In this document: positions 24,489 to 33,398 of the stretch, one piece after another
How the letters are laid out: every line of letters begins with the position of its first letter
Numbering within the stretch: position 1 is the stretch's first letter
NCBI RefSeq assembly: GCF_030811215.1
Contig: NZ_JAUSQM010000001.1
Location: 310,001-374,000 of the forward strand
DNA length: 64,000 bases
Source: Nocardioides massiliensis
GTDB taxonomy: Bacteria > Actinomycetota > Actinomycetes > Propionibacteriales > Nocardioidaceae
Direction of reading: 5' to 3'
The notes under the pieces: model-generated
What the model was told of the DNA's origin: nothing
What the model saw: the letters and a program-made list of their open reading frames with translations, nothing else
The model's database searches: none
Program-made: the position numbers and the translations under genes

Positions 24489-25557
24489 TGAAGCGGAACT
24501 CCACCACGTCCCCGTCGGCCATGACGTAGTCCTTGCCCTCGATCCGCACCTTGCCGGCCGCCTTGGCCGCGGCCATGGAGCCGGCATCAACGAGGTCGTC
24601 GAACGAGACGACCTCGGCCTTGATGAAGCCGCGCTCGAAGTCGGTGTGGATGACGCCCGCCGCCTGCGGGGCGGTGGCGCCCTGCGGGATGGTCCAGGCG
24701 CGAGCCTCCTTGGGCCCGGCGGTGAGGTAGGTCTGCAGGCCGAGGGTCTCGAAGCCGACCCGGGCGAGGACGTCGAGCCCTGGCTCCTCGACGCCCATCT
24801 CGGCCAGCATCGCGCGCGCCTCCTCGTCGTCGCCCAGCTCCACTAGCTCGGACTCGAACTTCGCGTCGAGGAAGATCGCCTCGCTCGGGGCGACCAGGTC
24901 GCGCATCTGCTGCTTGAGCTCCTCGTCGGCAAGCTCATCGGCGTCACAGTTGAAGACGTAGAGGTACGGCTTCGCCGTGAGCAGGGACAGCTCGCGCAGC
25001 AGGGTGCGGTCGATCGTGGTGGCGCTGACCGGCGTACCGGCCTCGAGGGACTCCTTCGCCTCCCGGACCGCCTCGAGCTGCGCGGCGTACTCCTTCTTCA
25101 TCCGCGCCTCCTTCTCCAGGCGCGGGATCGCCTTCTCCACCGTCTGCAGATCGGCGAGGATCATCTCGGTCTGGATCGTGGAGATGTCGCTGGCCGGGTT
25201 GACCTCGCCGTCGACGTGGGTGACGTCCTCGTCGCGGAAGACGCGGGTCACCTGGCAGATCGCAGCCGACTCGCGGATGTGGGCGAGGAACTTGTTGCCC
25301 AGGCCCTCCCCCTCCGAGGCGCCGCGCACGATGCCGGCGATGTCGACGAACTCCACCGTCGCGGGCAGGATCTTCGCCGACCCGAAGATCTCGGCGAGCT
25401 TCTCCAGACGCGGGTCGGGCACCCCGACGACGCCGACGTTGGGCTCGATCGTCGCGAACGGGTAGTTCGCCGCGAGCACGTCGTTCTTGGTCAGCGCGTT
25501 GAAGAGGGTCGACTTGCCGGCGTTGGGGAGACCGACGATCCCGATGGTGAGAGCCAC
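24481..25557 (-). CDS. ychF: YchF/OLA1 family redox-regulated P-loop ATPase
   Basis: 358 aa from GTG at 25557; TTG at 25566 is an alternative. TAGGCT lies 8 nt before the GTG. The P-loop is GLPNAGKST at residues 9-17, the switch II region is DIAGIVRGASEGEGLGN, and the base-recognition loop NCDADE departs from NKxD, which explains ATP preference in the family. The C-terminal TGS domain runs from about 275 (AWTIPQGATAPQAAG) to DGDVVEFRFNV. YchF binds ribosomes and affects stress responses. Confidence 0.95.
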   Translation of the reverse strand: MALTIGIVGLPNAGKSTLFNALTKNDVLAANYPFATIEPNVGVVGVPDPRLEKLAEIFGSAKILPATVEFVDIAGIVRGASEGEGLGNKFLAHIRESAAICQVTRVFRDEDVTHVDGEVNPASDISTIQTEMILADLQTVEKAIPRLEKEARMKKEYAAQLEAVREAKESLEAGTPVSATTIDRTLLRELSLLTAKPYLYVFNCDADELADEELKQQMRDLVAPSEAIFLDAKFESELVELGDDEEARAMLAEMGVEEPGLDVLARVGFETLGLQTYLTAGPKEARAWTIPQGATAPQAAGVIHTDFERGFIKAEVVSFDDLVDAGSMAAAKAAGKVRIEGKDYVMADGDVVEFRFNV

Positions 25558-25613
25558 GGGGGTCAAGCCTACGAGAGGAATGGGGAGCCGGCCGCACGGG
25601 TAGCGTCCCTCCC

Positions 25614-25871
25614 ATGATCGGATTCCTTGTCGCTGGCCTCATCATCGGCGCCCTCGCGCGCCTCATCAAGCCCGGGAAGCAGCACCTCAGCCTCCTCGCC
25701 ACCCTTGGCCTCGGCCTCGTGGGATCCCTGATCGGCGGCACGATCGCGTGGCTGATCGGGAGCGGAAGCATCTGGGAGCTCAACATCCTCGGCTTCATCC
25801 TCGCCGTGGTCGCCGCCGTGCTGCTGGTGGGCACCGCCGAGGCCATGGTCGGCAAGAAGGACCGCGTCTGA
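25614..25871 (+). CDS. GlsB/YeaQ/YmgE (transglycosylase-associated) stress membrane protein
   Basis: 85 aa with three transmembrane helices: MIGFLVAGLIIGALARLI, LATLGLGLVGSLIGGTIAWL and ILGFILAVVAAVLLVGTAEA. The GxLIGGTIAWLIG-type motif is family-typical. TAGCGT (25601-25606) lies 7 nt before the ATG. The name transglycosylase-associated is historical and no enzyme activity is expected. It is divergent from ychF. Confidence 0.93.
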   Translation: MIGFLVAGLIIGALARLIKPGKQHLSLLATLGLGLVGSLIGGTIAWLIGSGSIWELNILGFILAVVAAVLLVGTAEAMVGKKDRV

Positions 25872-25936
25872 CCCTCTGACTCGGACGAGCATCCCTGGGG
25901 CCCGCTGGTCGCGCCGATTAGTCGAGTCCCGCCGGC

Positions 25937-26602
25937 TTAGATCCGGGCCACCGCCATTGCCAGGGTCGCGGCGTCGGTCACCTCGACCGACGGCCGCGGC
26001 CCTGTCTCGTCCACGACGTGGCCGGGCCGGACGAGCCGCACGGTCACCAGGCCCGCCTCGAGCGCACCGCGTACGTCGCGCGCCGACGCCGCGACGTGCA
26101 CCAGCGGTCCGGGCGCCACGGCCTCGGCCGCCGCGCGATAGATCGCCGGGCTCGGCTTGTAGGCACCGAGCCGCTGCGACGTGAGCACGAGCTCCGGGTC
26201 GACCAGCGCATAGGCCTGTGTGCGCCGCGCCAGGTCGTCGTCGACGTTGGAGAGCAAGCCGACGCGGTGCTGCGCGGCGACGGCCGTGACGCCCGCCGCG
26301 ACATCGGGCCACAGCGGCCACTGCCCCACCGACTCCTCGAGGCGCGCCAGGTCCCGCTCGGCGTACGCCGGGTCGTGATCGAGCTCCGACCACGCTCGAC
26401 GTACGGCCGCGAGGGAGACGTCGTGGAAGGTCGCCGGCGGCGCAGCGCTGCGCTGCAGCGCCTTGTTGTGCCCGTCCCAGCGCTCGTACAGCTCCTCACC
26501 GGACTGCGGCCAGCCACGCTCGGCGGCGAGCTCGGCCAGGACCGTGGCTGCACCGGTGCGGCTGTCGGTGAGAGCGCTGAAGAGGTCGAACGTGACGATC
26601 AC
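25937..26602 (-). CDS. HAD superfamily hydrolase (haloacid dehalogenase type II-like)
   Basis: 221 aa from GTG at 26602, with TAGCGT 7 nt upstream. Motif I is VTFDLFSALTDSRTG, with the nucleophile Asp in a DxFSAL context rather than DxDx(T/V), as in haloacid dehalogenases. Motif II is LLSNVDDD. Motif III with Lys is GAYKPSPAIY. The final acidic motif region VHVAASARDVRGALEAG has Ser-Ala in place of the usual Gly-Asp, so activity may be altered. The substrate is unknown. It is divergent from xthA. Confidence 0.82.
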   Translation of the reverse strand: MIVTFDLFSALTDSRTGAATVLAELAAERGWPQSGEELYERWDGHNKALQRSAAPPATFHDVSLAAVRRAWSELDHDPAYAERDLARLEESVGQWPLWPDVAAGVTAVAAQHRVGLLSNVDDDLARRTQAYALVDPELVLTSQRLGAYKPSPAIYRAAAEAVAPGPLVHVAASARDVRGALEAGLVTVRLVRPGHVVDETGPRPSVEVTDAATLAMAVARI

Positions 26603-26651
26603 GTCGACGACGCTACCGACGCGGTCGGAGGCCGCCCCTAGGGTGGCCGTC

Positions 26652-27443
26652 GTGCGCATCGCCACCTGGAACGTCAACTCCGTCCGCTCCCGCATCGACC
26701 GCCTCGAGGCGTTCCTGACCCGTCACGAGATCGACGTGGTCTGCCTGCAGGAGACCAAGGCCCGCGACGACCAGTGGCCGACGATGGGCCTGCAGGCGCT
26801 GGGCTACGAGGTCGCGACCTACGGCCTGAACCAGTGGAACGGCGTCGCGATCGTCTCCCGCGTCGGGCTGGCCGAGGTCGAGTCCGGGTTCCCCGAGATG
26901 CCGGGGTACGGCGACCCGGTGGCGCCCGAGGCGCGTGCCATCGGCGCGACCTGTGGCGGCGTACGCCTCTGGTCGATCTACGTGCCCAACGGCCGCAAGG
27001 TCGGCGACCCTCACATGGACTACAAGCTCAGCTGGCTGGACGCGCTGCGTGTCCAGGCCGCGAGCTGGTTGGACGCCGACGCCGAGGCCCAGGTCGTCAT
27101 CGCCGGCGACTGGAACGTCGCCCCCACCGACGACGACGTCTTCGACATCACGCAGTTCCGCACAAGCACCCACGTCACCGAGCCCGAGCGCGCGGCGTTC
27201 CGCGCCTTCCTCGACGCCGGGTACGCCGACCTGGCCCGCCCGCACACCCCCGAGCCGGACACCTATACCTACTGGGACTACTACCGGCAGCGCTTCGAGC
27301 GGAACCGCGGCATGCGCATCGACTTCCTGCTGGGTACGCCGGCCGTGGCCGCGCGGGTCACGGGCGCGTTCGTCGATCGCGAGGAGCGAGCCGGCAAGGG
27401 TGCCAGCGACCACGCGCCCGTCGTCGTCGAGCTGGGCGACTGA
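26652..27443 (+). CDS. xthA: Exodeoxyribonuclease III (AP endonuclease)
   Basis: 263 aa from GTG at 26652, with TAGGGT (26639-26644) 7 nt before it. Exonuclease III motifs are complete: ATWNVNSVRSR, LQETKARDDQ with the metal-binding Glu, IYVPNGRKVG, AGDWNVAPTD and the C-terminal GASDHAPVVVEL with the catalytic Asp-His pair. It cleaves at abasic sites and trims 3' ends in base excision repair. Confidence 0.95.
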   Translation: MRIATWNVNSVRSRIDRLEAFLTRHEIDVVCLQETKARDDQWPTMGLQALGYEVATYGLNQWNGVAIVSRVGLAEVESGFPEMPGYGDPVAPEARAIGATCGGVRLWSIYVPNGRKVGDPHMDYKLSWLDALRVQAASWLDADAEAQVVIAGDWNVAPTDDDVFDITQFRTSTHVTEPERAAFRAFLDAGYADLARPHTPEPDTYTYWDYYRQRFERNRGMRIDFLLGTPAVAARVTGAFVDREERAGKGASDHAPVVVELGD

Positions 27444-27458
27444 CGTCGGCTGGCTCCG

Positions 27459-28061
27459 TCAGCAGCCCCGGCCCGCGACGTACCGGTTGGTGGTCGCCGC
27501 CTCGAAGCTGTCCCCGCCGCTGGTGTAGCCGAGGCGGATGCCGCCCACCTCGCCGGAGCCGCCGTGGCGCAGGTGGACGAACAGGTGGTAGCCCCGATCG
27601 GCGGTCAGCTCGGCGCCGACGGCCGGCTGGCGCTCGGCCCAGGCGTAGCCGGGCTGGACCCCCTCACCGCTGGGCGGCATCGTGTCGAAGAAGCCGCCCG
27701 GGTCCTGCTCGGCGGCCGAGACCCAGGCATCGACGAGCTCGAAGCCGTCCGCCCCGACCGCGTCGACGGACTCGAGGGTGACGTCCTCGCTGGGCTCGAG
27801 GTACTCCTCGCGCAGCAGCACGTCCTGACCGAGCGGCCCGATCGGCAGGCAGACCTGGTAGGTCTCGATCGCCAACGGGTCGGTCTCGTCCTCCGGGAGG
27901 GGAACGGCGTCGCCCGAGCCGCTCGGGGTCGCGAGGCTCGGCTCGAGGTCGTCGTCGGGCGCCTCGTCGGCATCGCCGCTGCACGCGGCCAGCGCCACCG
28001 CCGCGGTGAGCGCGAGGGCGGGGGCGAGGAGCCGGGCCGGGAGGGGGGCGCGTCGATGCAT
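27459..28061 (-). CDS. Hypothetical lipoprotein
   Basis: 200 aa from ATG at 28061. The signal peptide has a lipobox VALAAC (Cys27) followed by an acidic Asp/Pro linker. The mature part (DPLAIETYQVCLPIGPLG, RGYHLFVHLRHGG, TTNRYVAGRGC) has paired cysteines and looks beta-rich. No family was recognised. It is convergent with xthA and divergent from rmuC. Confidence 0.7.
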   Translation of the reverse strand: MHRRAPLPARLLAPALALTAAVALAACSGDADEAPDDDLEPSLATPSGSGDAVPLPEDETDPLAIETYQVCLPIGPLGQDVLLREEYLEPSEDVTLESVDAVGADGFELVDAWVSAAEQDPGGFFDTMPPSGEGVQPGYAWAERQPAVGAELTADRGYHLFVHLRHGGSGEVGGIRLGYTSGGDSFEAATTNRYVAGRGC

Positions 28062-28136
28062 GCTCTCAGTTCTAACCCATGTGTGGGCAGCGCGGCGATC
28101 CCGCCCACTGTCGGTGCCAGGGTCCACCATCACTGC

Positions 28137-29138
28137 ATGGGCATCTCACAGGTGACGTTGGTGGTCGTGGTGATGGTCGTGGTTGCTGCGCTGGCGGCCG
28201 CGGTCGGCTACCTCCTCGGTCTCCACCGGGGCGCGCGGACGCCGGGCGCGAGTGTGCCCGACGTCCACGCGGGGCTGGAGCGGCTGAGCGCGCAGATGCA
28301 GGCCTTGGAGCGGGAGCGGGCGGGCCTGCAGGGCGAGCTGCACGCCCAGGTCGACCTGCTCCGACGCGAGACGGCGACGCTGTCGACCGCGCTGCGGCGA
28401 CCGGCGGTCCGCGGCCGCTGGGGTGAGCTCCACCTGCGCCGCACCGTCGAGCTGGCCGGCATGGTCGCGCACTGCGACTTCACAGAGCAGGTGAGCGTCG
28501 CTGACGACGAGGGCGCCCGGCAGCGGCCTGACCTGGTGGTCCACCTCGCCGGCGGACGCAGTGTCGTGGTCGACGCCAAGGTCCCCCTCGACGCGTTCTT
28601 CGACGCGACGTCGGCGATCGACGAGGACGAGCAGCTCGCCCACCTGCGCCGCCACGCCCACCAGCTGCGCCGCCACGTCGACCAGCTCACGGCGAAGGCC
28701 TACTGGCGCGGGCTGCCCGACTCGTGCGAGTTCGTCGTCCTCTTCGTGCCCGGGGAGTCGTTCCTGTCCGCCGCGTTCGAGGGCGACGACGGACTTCTGG
28801 AGTACGCCGCGGCGCGCAACGTCGTCATCGCGACGCCGACGACCCTCATCGCGCTGCTGCGCACGGTCGCGCACGCCTGGACCCAGGAGTCGCTGGCGCA
28901 GACCGCACGGGAGATCCACGCCCTCGGCAGCACGCTGCACGCGCGGCTCGCGACGCTCAACGGGCACTTCGAGCGGCTCGGCCGCGCGCTGGGCTCGGCC
29001 GTGGGGAGCTACAACGACGCCATCGGGTCCTACGAGCGCCGCGTCCTGGTCACCGCGCGGCGCTTCGGCGAGCTCGACCCGAGCGCAGAAGATCTCGACG
29101 CGCCTGCGCCGATCACGCAGGTCACGCGCGTACGGTGA
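28137..29138 (+). CDS. rmuC: RmuC family DNA recombination protein
   Basis: 333 aa from ATG at 28137. There is an N-terminal transmembrane helix (VTLVVVVMVVVAALAAAVGYLL), then a coiled coil at about 40-80, then the RmuC core: VRGRWGELHLRRTVELAGM, RPDLVVHLAGGRSVVVDAKV (nuclease-like D...DAK motif), VVLFVPGESFLSAAF and ATPTTLIALLRTVAHAW. RmuC limits inversions at short inverted repeats. The stop overlaps the next gene as GTGA. Confidence 0.92.
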   Translation: MGISQVTLVVVVMVVVAALAAAVGYLLGLHRGARTPGASVPDVHAGLERLSAQMQALERERAGLQGELHAQVDLLRRETATLSTALRRPAVRGRWGELHLRRTVELAGMVAHCDFTEQVSVADDEGARQRPDLVVHLAGGRSVVVDAKVPLDAFFDATSAIDEDEQLAHLRRHAHQLRRHVDQLTAKAYWRGLPDSCEFVVLFVPGESFLSAAFEGDDGLLEYAAARNVVIATPTTLIALLRTVAHAWTQESLAQTAREIHALGSTLHARLATLNGHFERLGRALGSAVGSYNDAIGSYERRVLVTARRFGELDPSAEDLDAPAPITQVTRVR

Positions 29139-29518
29139 GCCGCGTGAGCGTCCTGGCGCACGCCGCCGCCGTCCTCGTGACCGTTGCTGCGCTCGACATC
29201 ACCCTGACCGACCGGATCGGCATGCTCTTCGACCTGGTCTTCATCACCACCTGCCTGATGACCGCGCTGGCGGCCCGGCCGGGCGACTTCTTCGTCGTCG
29301 GCATCGCTCCCCCGCTGGCACTGCTCGCGCTGTGCCTCGTCCTGGCCGCGTTCGCGCCCGCGACGGTCGCCGATGCCGGCGACGGCCTCGTCCAGGCGAC
29401 AGTGAGCGGACTTGCCGGGCACGCGGTCGCCCTGACCGTCGGCTACGCGCTGACGCTGGGTGCCCTCGTCGTACGCCGACAGGGTCACTCGAAGCGGCTG
29501 GTGTCCCCCGCGCCCTGA
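29135..29518 (+). CDS. DUF6542-like small membrane protein
   Basis: 127 aa from GTG at 29135, which overlaps the rmuC stop as GTGA; GTG at 29144 is possible. Four hydrophobic segments are visible, including AAAVLVTVAALDITL, MLFDLVFITTCLMTALAA, PPLALLALCLVLAAFAP and AVALTVGYALTLGALVV. Similar proteins with a DUF6542 domain occur near rmuC and ychF in actinobacteria. Its last 34 bp overlap the convergent YciO-like gene. The function is unknown. Confidence 0.7.
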   Translation: MSRVSVLAHAAAVLVTVAALDITLTDRIGMLFDLVFITTCLMTALAARPGDFFVVGIAPPLALLALCLVLAAFAPATVADAGDGLVQATVSGLAGHAVALTVGYALTLGALVVRRQGHSKRLVSPAP

Positions 29519-30105
29519 CGCACGACCTCGGGGACGCCGTCGGAGAGGTCGACCACGGTGGTCGGCTCCGCCCCGCAGTCACCGCCGTCGATGACGGCGT
29601 CGAGCAGGTGGCCGATCTCGTCGTCGATCTGCCACGCCTGGGTCATCGGCTCGTCGGCGTCGGGCAGCAGCAGCGTCGACGACAGCAGCGGCTCCCCGAG
29701 CTCACTGAGGATCGCCTGGGTCACGCGGTGCTCGGGGATGCGGACGCCGACGGTGCGCTTCTTCGGGTGCATCAACCGCTTCGGCACCTCGCCGGTGGCC
29801 GGGAGGATGAAGGTGTACTGCCCCGGGGTGGCCGCCTTGACCATCCGGAACGACGCGTTGTCGACGTGGACGAACTGCCCGAGCTGGGCGAAGTCGGCGC
29901 AGACCAGCGTGAAGTGGTGCTTGGCGTCGAGCTGGCGGATCGAGCGGATCCGCTCCAGTCCGTCGCGGTTGTCCAGCGCGATGCCCAGCGCGTAGCAGGA
30001 GTCGGTCGGGTAGGCGATGAGGCTGCCGTCGCGCAGCAGCTCGACGACCTGTCCGATCAGCCGCGGCTGTGGGTCGACCGGGTGGATGTCGAAGTAGCGC
30101 GCCAT
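29485..30105 (-). CDS. YciO/Sua5/YrdC family protein (L-threonylcarbamoyladenylate synthase-like)
   Basis: 206 aa. The YrdC fold is seen in LIAYPTDSCYALGIALDN near residue 30, KHHFTLVCADFAQL and the STLLLPDADEP region. Length and the PKKRTVGVRIPEHR segment fit the YciO branch rather than the full Sua5. It may make threonylcarbamoyl-AMP for tRNA t6A, but YciO members are often less active and their main role is uncertain. The gene lies 9 bp downstream of ispH in the same direction. Confidence 0.85.
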   Translation of the reverse strand: MARYFDIHPVDPQPRLIGQVVELLRDGSLIAYPTDSCYALGIALDNRDGLERIRSIRQLDAKHHFTLVCADFAQLGQFVHVDNASFRMVKAATPGQYTFILPATGEVPKRLMHPKKRTVGVRIPEHRVTQAILSELGEPLLSSTLLLPDADEPMTQAWQIDDEIGHLLDAVIDGGDCGAEPTTVVDLSDGVPEVVRQGAGDTSRFE

Positions 30106-30114
30106 CGGGGCCGC

Positions 30115-31119
30115 TCAGCGGATGCCGGCGGCGCGCATGTCGCGGCGCAGCTCCGGCGGAAGGGCGAAGATGAGCGACTCCTCCGCGGTGCGGACGGCCT
30201 CGGCGTCGGGGAAGCCGCGCTCGCTGAGGTAGGCCAGCACGCCGTCGACCAGGTCGTCGGGGACGGAGGCGCCCGAGCTCACCGAGACGGTGCGCACGCC
30301 GTCGAGCCACGCCTCGTCGATCTCGCCGGCGTCATCGACGAGGTACGCCGCCTTGGCGCCCTGCTCGAGGGCCACCTCGACGAGGCGGACGGAGTTGGAG
30401 GAGTTCGTCGAGCCCACCACGATCACCAGGTCGGCGTCGGGGGCGATCGTCTTGACGGCCTGCTGACGGTTCTGGGTGGCGTAGCAGATGTCGTCGGACG
30501 GCGGGTCGAGCAGCGCAGGGAAGCGCTCGCGGATCGCGGCGACGATCGTCATGGTCTCGTCGACCGACAGCGTGGTCTGCGACAGCCAGGCGACGCGCTC
30601 GGGGTCGCGCACCTGGATGGTCGCGACGTCCTCGGGGGTCTGCACGAGCTGGATGTGCTCGGGGGCCTCGCCAGCGGTGCCCTCGACCTCCTCGTGGCCC
30701 TCGTGGCCGATGAGCAGGATGTCGTAGTCGTCGCTGGCGAAGCGGCGCGCCTCGTGGTGGACCTTGGTCACCAACGGGCAGGTGGCGTCGATCGTCTTGA
30801 GGTTGCGCTCGGCCGACTGCCGATGCACCTCGGGTGAGACGCCGTGGGCGGAGAAGACGACGGTCGCGCCCTCGGGCACCTCGGCGACCTCCTCGACGAA
30901 GATCGCGCCGCGCTGCTCGAGGTTGGCCACGACGTGCTTGTTGTGGACGATCTGCTTGCGGACGTAGACCGGTGCGCCGTACAGCTCCAGCGCCTTCTCG
31001 ACCGTGATCACCGCGCGGTCGACACCCGCGCAGTAGCCCCGGGGCGCGGCCAACCGCACGGCGCGGTCAGCGTGGACCGGGTCGAGGACAGGCGGCATGC
31101 CGAGATCTGCGGAGGTCAT
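30115..31119 (-). CDS. ispH: 4-hydroxy-3-methylbut-2-enyl diphosphate reductase
   Basis: 334 aa from ATG at 31119; the open frame continues far upstream but only as the shadow of xseA. The three Fe-S cysteines are in [19 protein letters not shown] and [20 protein letters not shown] and [11 protein letters not shown] complete the substrate site. IspH is the last enzyme of the MEP pathway, making IPP and DMAPP. TACGAT lies 5 nt before the ATG. It is divergent from xseA, as Rv1110 is relative to Rv1108c (from memory). Confidence 0.95.
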   Translation of the reverse strand: MTSADLGMPPVLDPVHADRAVRLAAPRGYCAGVDRAVITVEKALELYGAPVYVRKQIVHNKHVVANLEQRGAIFVEEVAEVPEGATVVFSAHGVSPEVHRQSAERNLKTIDATCPLVTKVHHEARRFASDDYDILLIGHEGHEEVEGTAGEAPEHIQLVQTPEDVATIQVRDPERVAWLSQTTLSVDETMTIVAAIRERFPALLDPPSDDICYATQNRQQAVKTIAPDADLVIVVGSTNSSNSVRLVEVALEQGAKAAYLVDDAGEIDEAWLDGVRTVSVSSGASVPDDLVDGVLAYLSERGFPDAEAVRTAEESLIFALPPELRRDMRAAGIR

Positions 31120-31170
31120 GACTCCATCGTAGGTCGCGGCTGGCCACGCGCCATCTCGTAGGCTCCGCGC

Positions 31171-32403
31171 GTGGCCCTCGAGACCTCGCTCGCCGCTCCC
31201 GCCCCCGTCCGCCAGATCGCCCTGGCCGTCGGGCAGTGGGTCGAGCGACTCGGCGTCGTCTGGGTCGAGGGCCAGGTCGCCCAGGTCAACCGCCGCCAGG
31301 GCACGCAGACGGTCTTCATGACCCTGCGCGACCCGATCGCCGACATCTCGCTGACGGTGACCTGCCCGCGCTCGTTGTACGACGCCCTCAACCCCCCGGT
31401 GGTCGAGGGCGCGAGCGTCGTGATCCAGGCGAAGCCGTCGTTCTACCCCAACCGCGGCACCTTCTCGATGGCCGCGCGCGACATCCGCACGGTCGGACTC
31501 GGCGACCTGCTCGCCCGGTTGGAGCAGCGCCGCCAGCTGCTCGCCGCGGAGGGCCTCTTCGACCGCGCCCGCAAGCGGCCGCTGCCGTTCCTGCCCGGCA
31601 CCGTGGGGCTCGTCACGGCACCCTCGTCGGCCGCGGAGCGCGACGTGCTCGAGGTCGCCCGGCGCCGCTGGCCGGCGGTGCAGTTCGCCGTGCGGTACGC
31701 CGCCATGCAGGGCCCACGGTCGGCGGCCGAGGTGATCGAGGCCGTCCGCGCGCTCGACGCCGACCCGTCCGTCGACGTGCTGGTGATCGCCCGCGGCGGC
31801 GGCTCGGTCGAGGACCTGCTGCCGTTCTCCGACGAGGGGCTGTTGCGGGTGGTCTCGGCCTGCCGCACCCCGATCGTCTCGGCGATCGGCCACGACCAGG
31901 ACAACCCGCTGCTCGACCTCGTCGCCGACGTGCGTGCCTCGACGCCGACCGACGCCGCCAAGCTGGTCGTCCCCGACGTCGTCGAGGAGCTCGCGCGCGT
32001 CCGACAGGCGCGCGACCGGGTGCGGCGCGCCGTGGTGACCCGCCTCGACCGAGAGCAGCGTGCGGTCGCCGATCTCCGCAGCCGACCCGTCCTCGCCGAC
32101 CCGCGGGCGGGACTCATGGAGCGCCGACAGGCCGTGCGCGACCTGCGCGACCGCGGGCGCCGGGCCCTCGGCGTACGCCTCGAGGCACGCGCCGCCGATC
32201 TCGAGCACCAGCGTGCCCGGGTCCGGTCGCTGTCGCCGCTGGCCACCCTGCAGCGTGGGTACGCCGTGGTCCGCACCGCCGACGGCCACCTGGTCGGCGC
32301 GGACGCCGAGCCGGGCACGGGTGTCCGCATCCGGGTCGCCGGCGCCGAGCTGGGCGCGACCATCGACGACGTCCGACTGATCGAGGAGAGCACCGATGAG
32401 TGA
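31171..32403 (+). CDS. xseA: Exodeoxyribonuclease VII large subunit
   Basis: 410 aa from GTG at 31171, with TAGGCT (31159-31164) 6 nt before it. An N-terminal OB fold ([18 protein letters not shown]) leads to the catalytic domain with [35 protein letters not shown] and [21 protein letters not shown] basic coiled coil then binds the small subunits. With XseB it degrades single-stranded DNA. The stop overlaps xseB by 8 nt. Confidence 0.95.
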   Translation: MALETSLAAPAPVRQIALAVGQWVERLGVVWVEGQVAQVNRRQGTQTVFMTLRDPIADISLTVTCPRSLYDALNPPVVEGASVVIQAKPSFYPNRGTFSMAARDIRTVGLGDLLARLEQRRQLLAAEGLFDRARKRPLPFLPGTVGLVTAPSSAAERDVLEVARRRWPAVQFAVRYAAMQGPRSAAEVIEAVRALDADPSVDVLVIARGGGSVEDLLPFSDEGLLRVVSACRTPIVSAIGHDQDNPLLDLVADVRASTPTDAAKLVVPDVVEELARVRQARDRVRRAVVTRLDREQRAVADLRSRPVLADPRAGLMERRQAVRDLRDRGRRALGVRLEARAADLEHQRARVRSLSPLATLQRGYAVVRTADGHLVGADAEPGTGVRIRVAGAELGATIDDVRLIEESTDE

Positions 32404-32608
32404 GTCCCCCAGCGAGCTGGGCTACGAGCAGGCCCGCGACGAGCTGGTCGAGGTGGTCCGGGCGCTCGAGGCCGGCGGCACCGACCTCGAGGAGTCGCTG
32501 CGGCTGTGGGAGCGCGGGGAGGAGCTGGCGCGCATCTGCGAGCGCTGGCTCGAGGGCGCACGCGCGCGGCTCGACGCAGTCCTCGCCGAGGACGCCGCCG
32601 ACGACTGA
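32396..32608 (+). CDS. xseB: Exodeoxyribonuclease VII small subunit
   Basis: 70 aa, helical, with the family signature [37 protein letters not shown] and a C-terminal acidic end. The start codon overlaps the end of xseA, so the subunits are translated together. A long hairpin follows 16 bp after the stop. Confidence 0.95.
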   Translation: MSESPSELGYEQARDELVEVVRALEAGGTDLEESLRLWERGEELARICERWLEGARARLDAVLAEDAADD

Positions 32609-32624
32609 CGTCCCACCCGTCACA

Positions 32625-32712
32625 AGTTTCACCGCCCGACTAACGAAACCGGGCGCCGGAGGCGTCAGTTTCGTTCGACGAGCGGGCGTGTCGTTAGTCG
32701 GGCGGTGAAACT
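32625..32712. terminator. Long perfect inverted repeat with nested alternative stem
   Basis: Arms 32625-32646 and 32691-32712 are a perfect 22-bp inverted repeat (core CCGCCCGACTAACGA). Inside, AACGAAAC (32642-32649) can instead pair with GTTTCGTT (32668-32675), which competes with the outer stem. It lies between convergent xseB and the DUF4245 gene and has no T tail. It is probably a bidirectional terminator. Confidence 0.7.
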
Positions 32713-32720
32713 GCCGCCAC

Positions 32721-33284
32721 TCAATCCGTCGTGAGGGAGGCGGCGAGGGCGGTGATGGTGTCCGCGCCGGCGGTGCCGACGACGAGGACGGTGGTGTCCT
32801 CGAAGGTCCGGGTCAGGGCGAAGTCGCCGCCGTCGTCGGTCCACGACTGCCAGGTGCCGGCGAGCTCGCCGTCGGTGACCTCGACGTCGTCGCCGGGCAC
32901 CGCATCGGCGTCGACGTGCGTGCTGACCATCCGCTCGACCGCGGCCCGGGACTGCTCGACGCCGACGTAGCGGCGCTCGTCGGTCAGCATCCCGAGGTGG
33001 AAGCGCGGTGTCGGCTCCGGCGTGAAGCGCATGCTCGTGGTGATCCAGTCCTCCGGCAGCGCGTTGGGCGCGACTGCGGGGACCTGGTCGCGTGCGGCCG
33101 AAAGGACCGCGGCGTACTCCTGCTCGTTCAGCGCCCGCGGGTCGACCTGCACGTCGTCGCGCACCAGGCTGCGGAAGCCGACGAAGAGCCCGACGCCGGC
33201 GAGCACCACGATCAGCGACCCGATCAGCGCCGGGGTCGACCGTTGGTAGCGGCCGGGACGCCCAGCGGGCTGCGGTGCACTCAC
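32721..33284 (-). CDS. DUF4245 membrane-anchored protein
   Basis: 187 aa from GTG at 33284, with TAGGAT 7 nt upstream. An N-terminal transmembrane helix (TPALIGSLIVVLAGVGLFVGF) is followed by an outer domain with LPEDWITTSMRFTPEPTPRF, LTDERRYVGVEQSR and TWQSWTDDGGDFALTR. This fits the actinobacterial DUF4245 family, whose genes often lie next to xseB and glpX. The function is unknown. Confidence 0.88.
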   Translation of the reverse strand: MSAPQPAGRPGRYQRSTPALIGSLIVVLAGVGLFVGFRSLVRDDVQVDPRALNEQEYAAVLSAARDQVPAVAPNALPEDWITTSMRFTPEPTPRFHLGMLTDERRYVGVEQSRAAVERMVSTHVDADAVPGDDVEVTDGELAGTWQSWTDDGGDFALTRTFEDTTVLVVGTAGADTITALAASLTTD

Positions 33285-33362
33285 GGCGGCGATCCTAGCC
33301 CGACGCGCACAGGGGTCCGCGTCAGCGCAGCCGCGGAGCCAAGGCAGCCGAATACCTTCCGC

Positions 33363-33398
33363 AGATGCGGTAGTTTCAGCCTGTGTACTACCGCATCT
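33363..33398. promoter_or_regulatory. Perfect 12-bp inverted repeat over the -10 and start of the molybdate regulator gene
   Basis: AGATGCGGTAGT (33363-33374) and ACTACCGCATCT (33387-33398) are exact inverse complements 12 bp apart. The left arm includes part of a -10-like TAGTTT (33371-33376), and the GTG start (33383) lies in the spacer. The arrangement fits an autoregulatory operator on a leaderless promoter. Confidence 0.65.

Noticed and set aside
31120-32289. Upstream extension of the ispH frame to 724 codons
   Set aside because: The extension is antisense to xseA. IspH homology starts at ATG 31119 and has a promoter-like box just before it.
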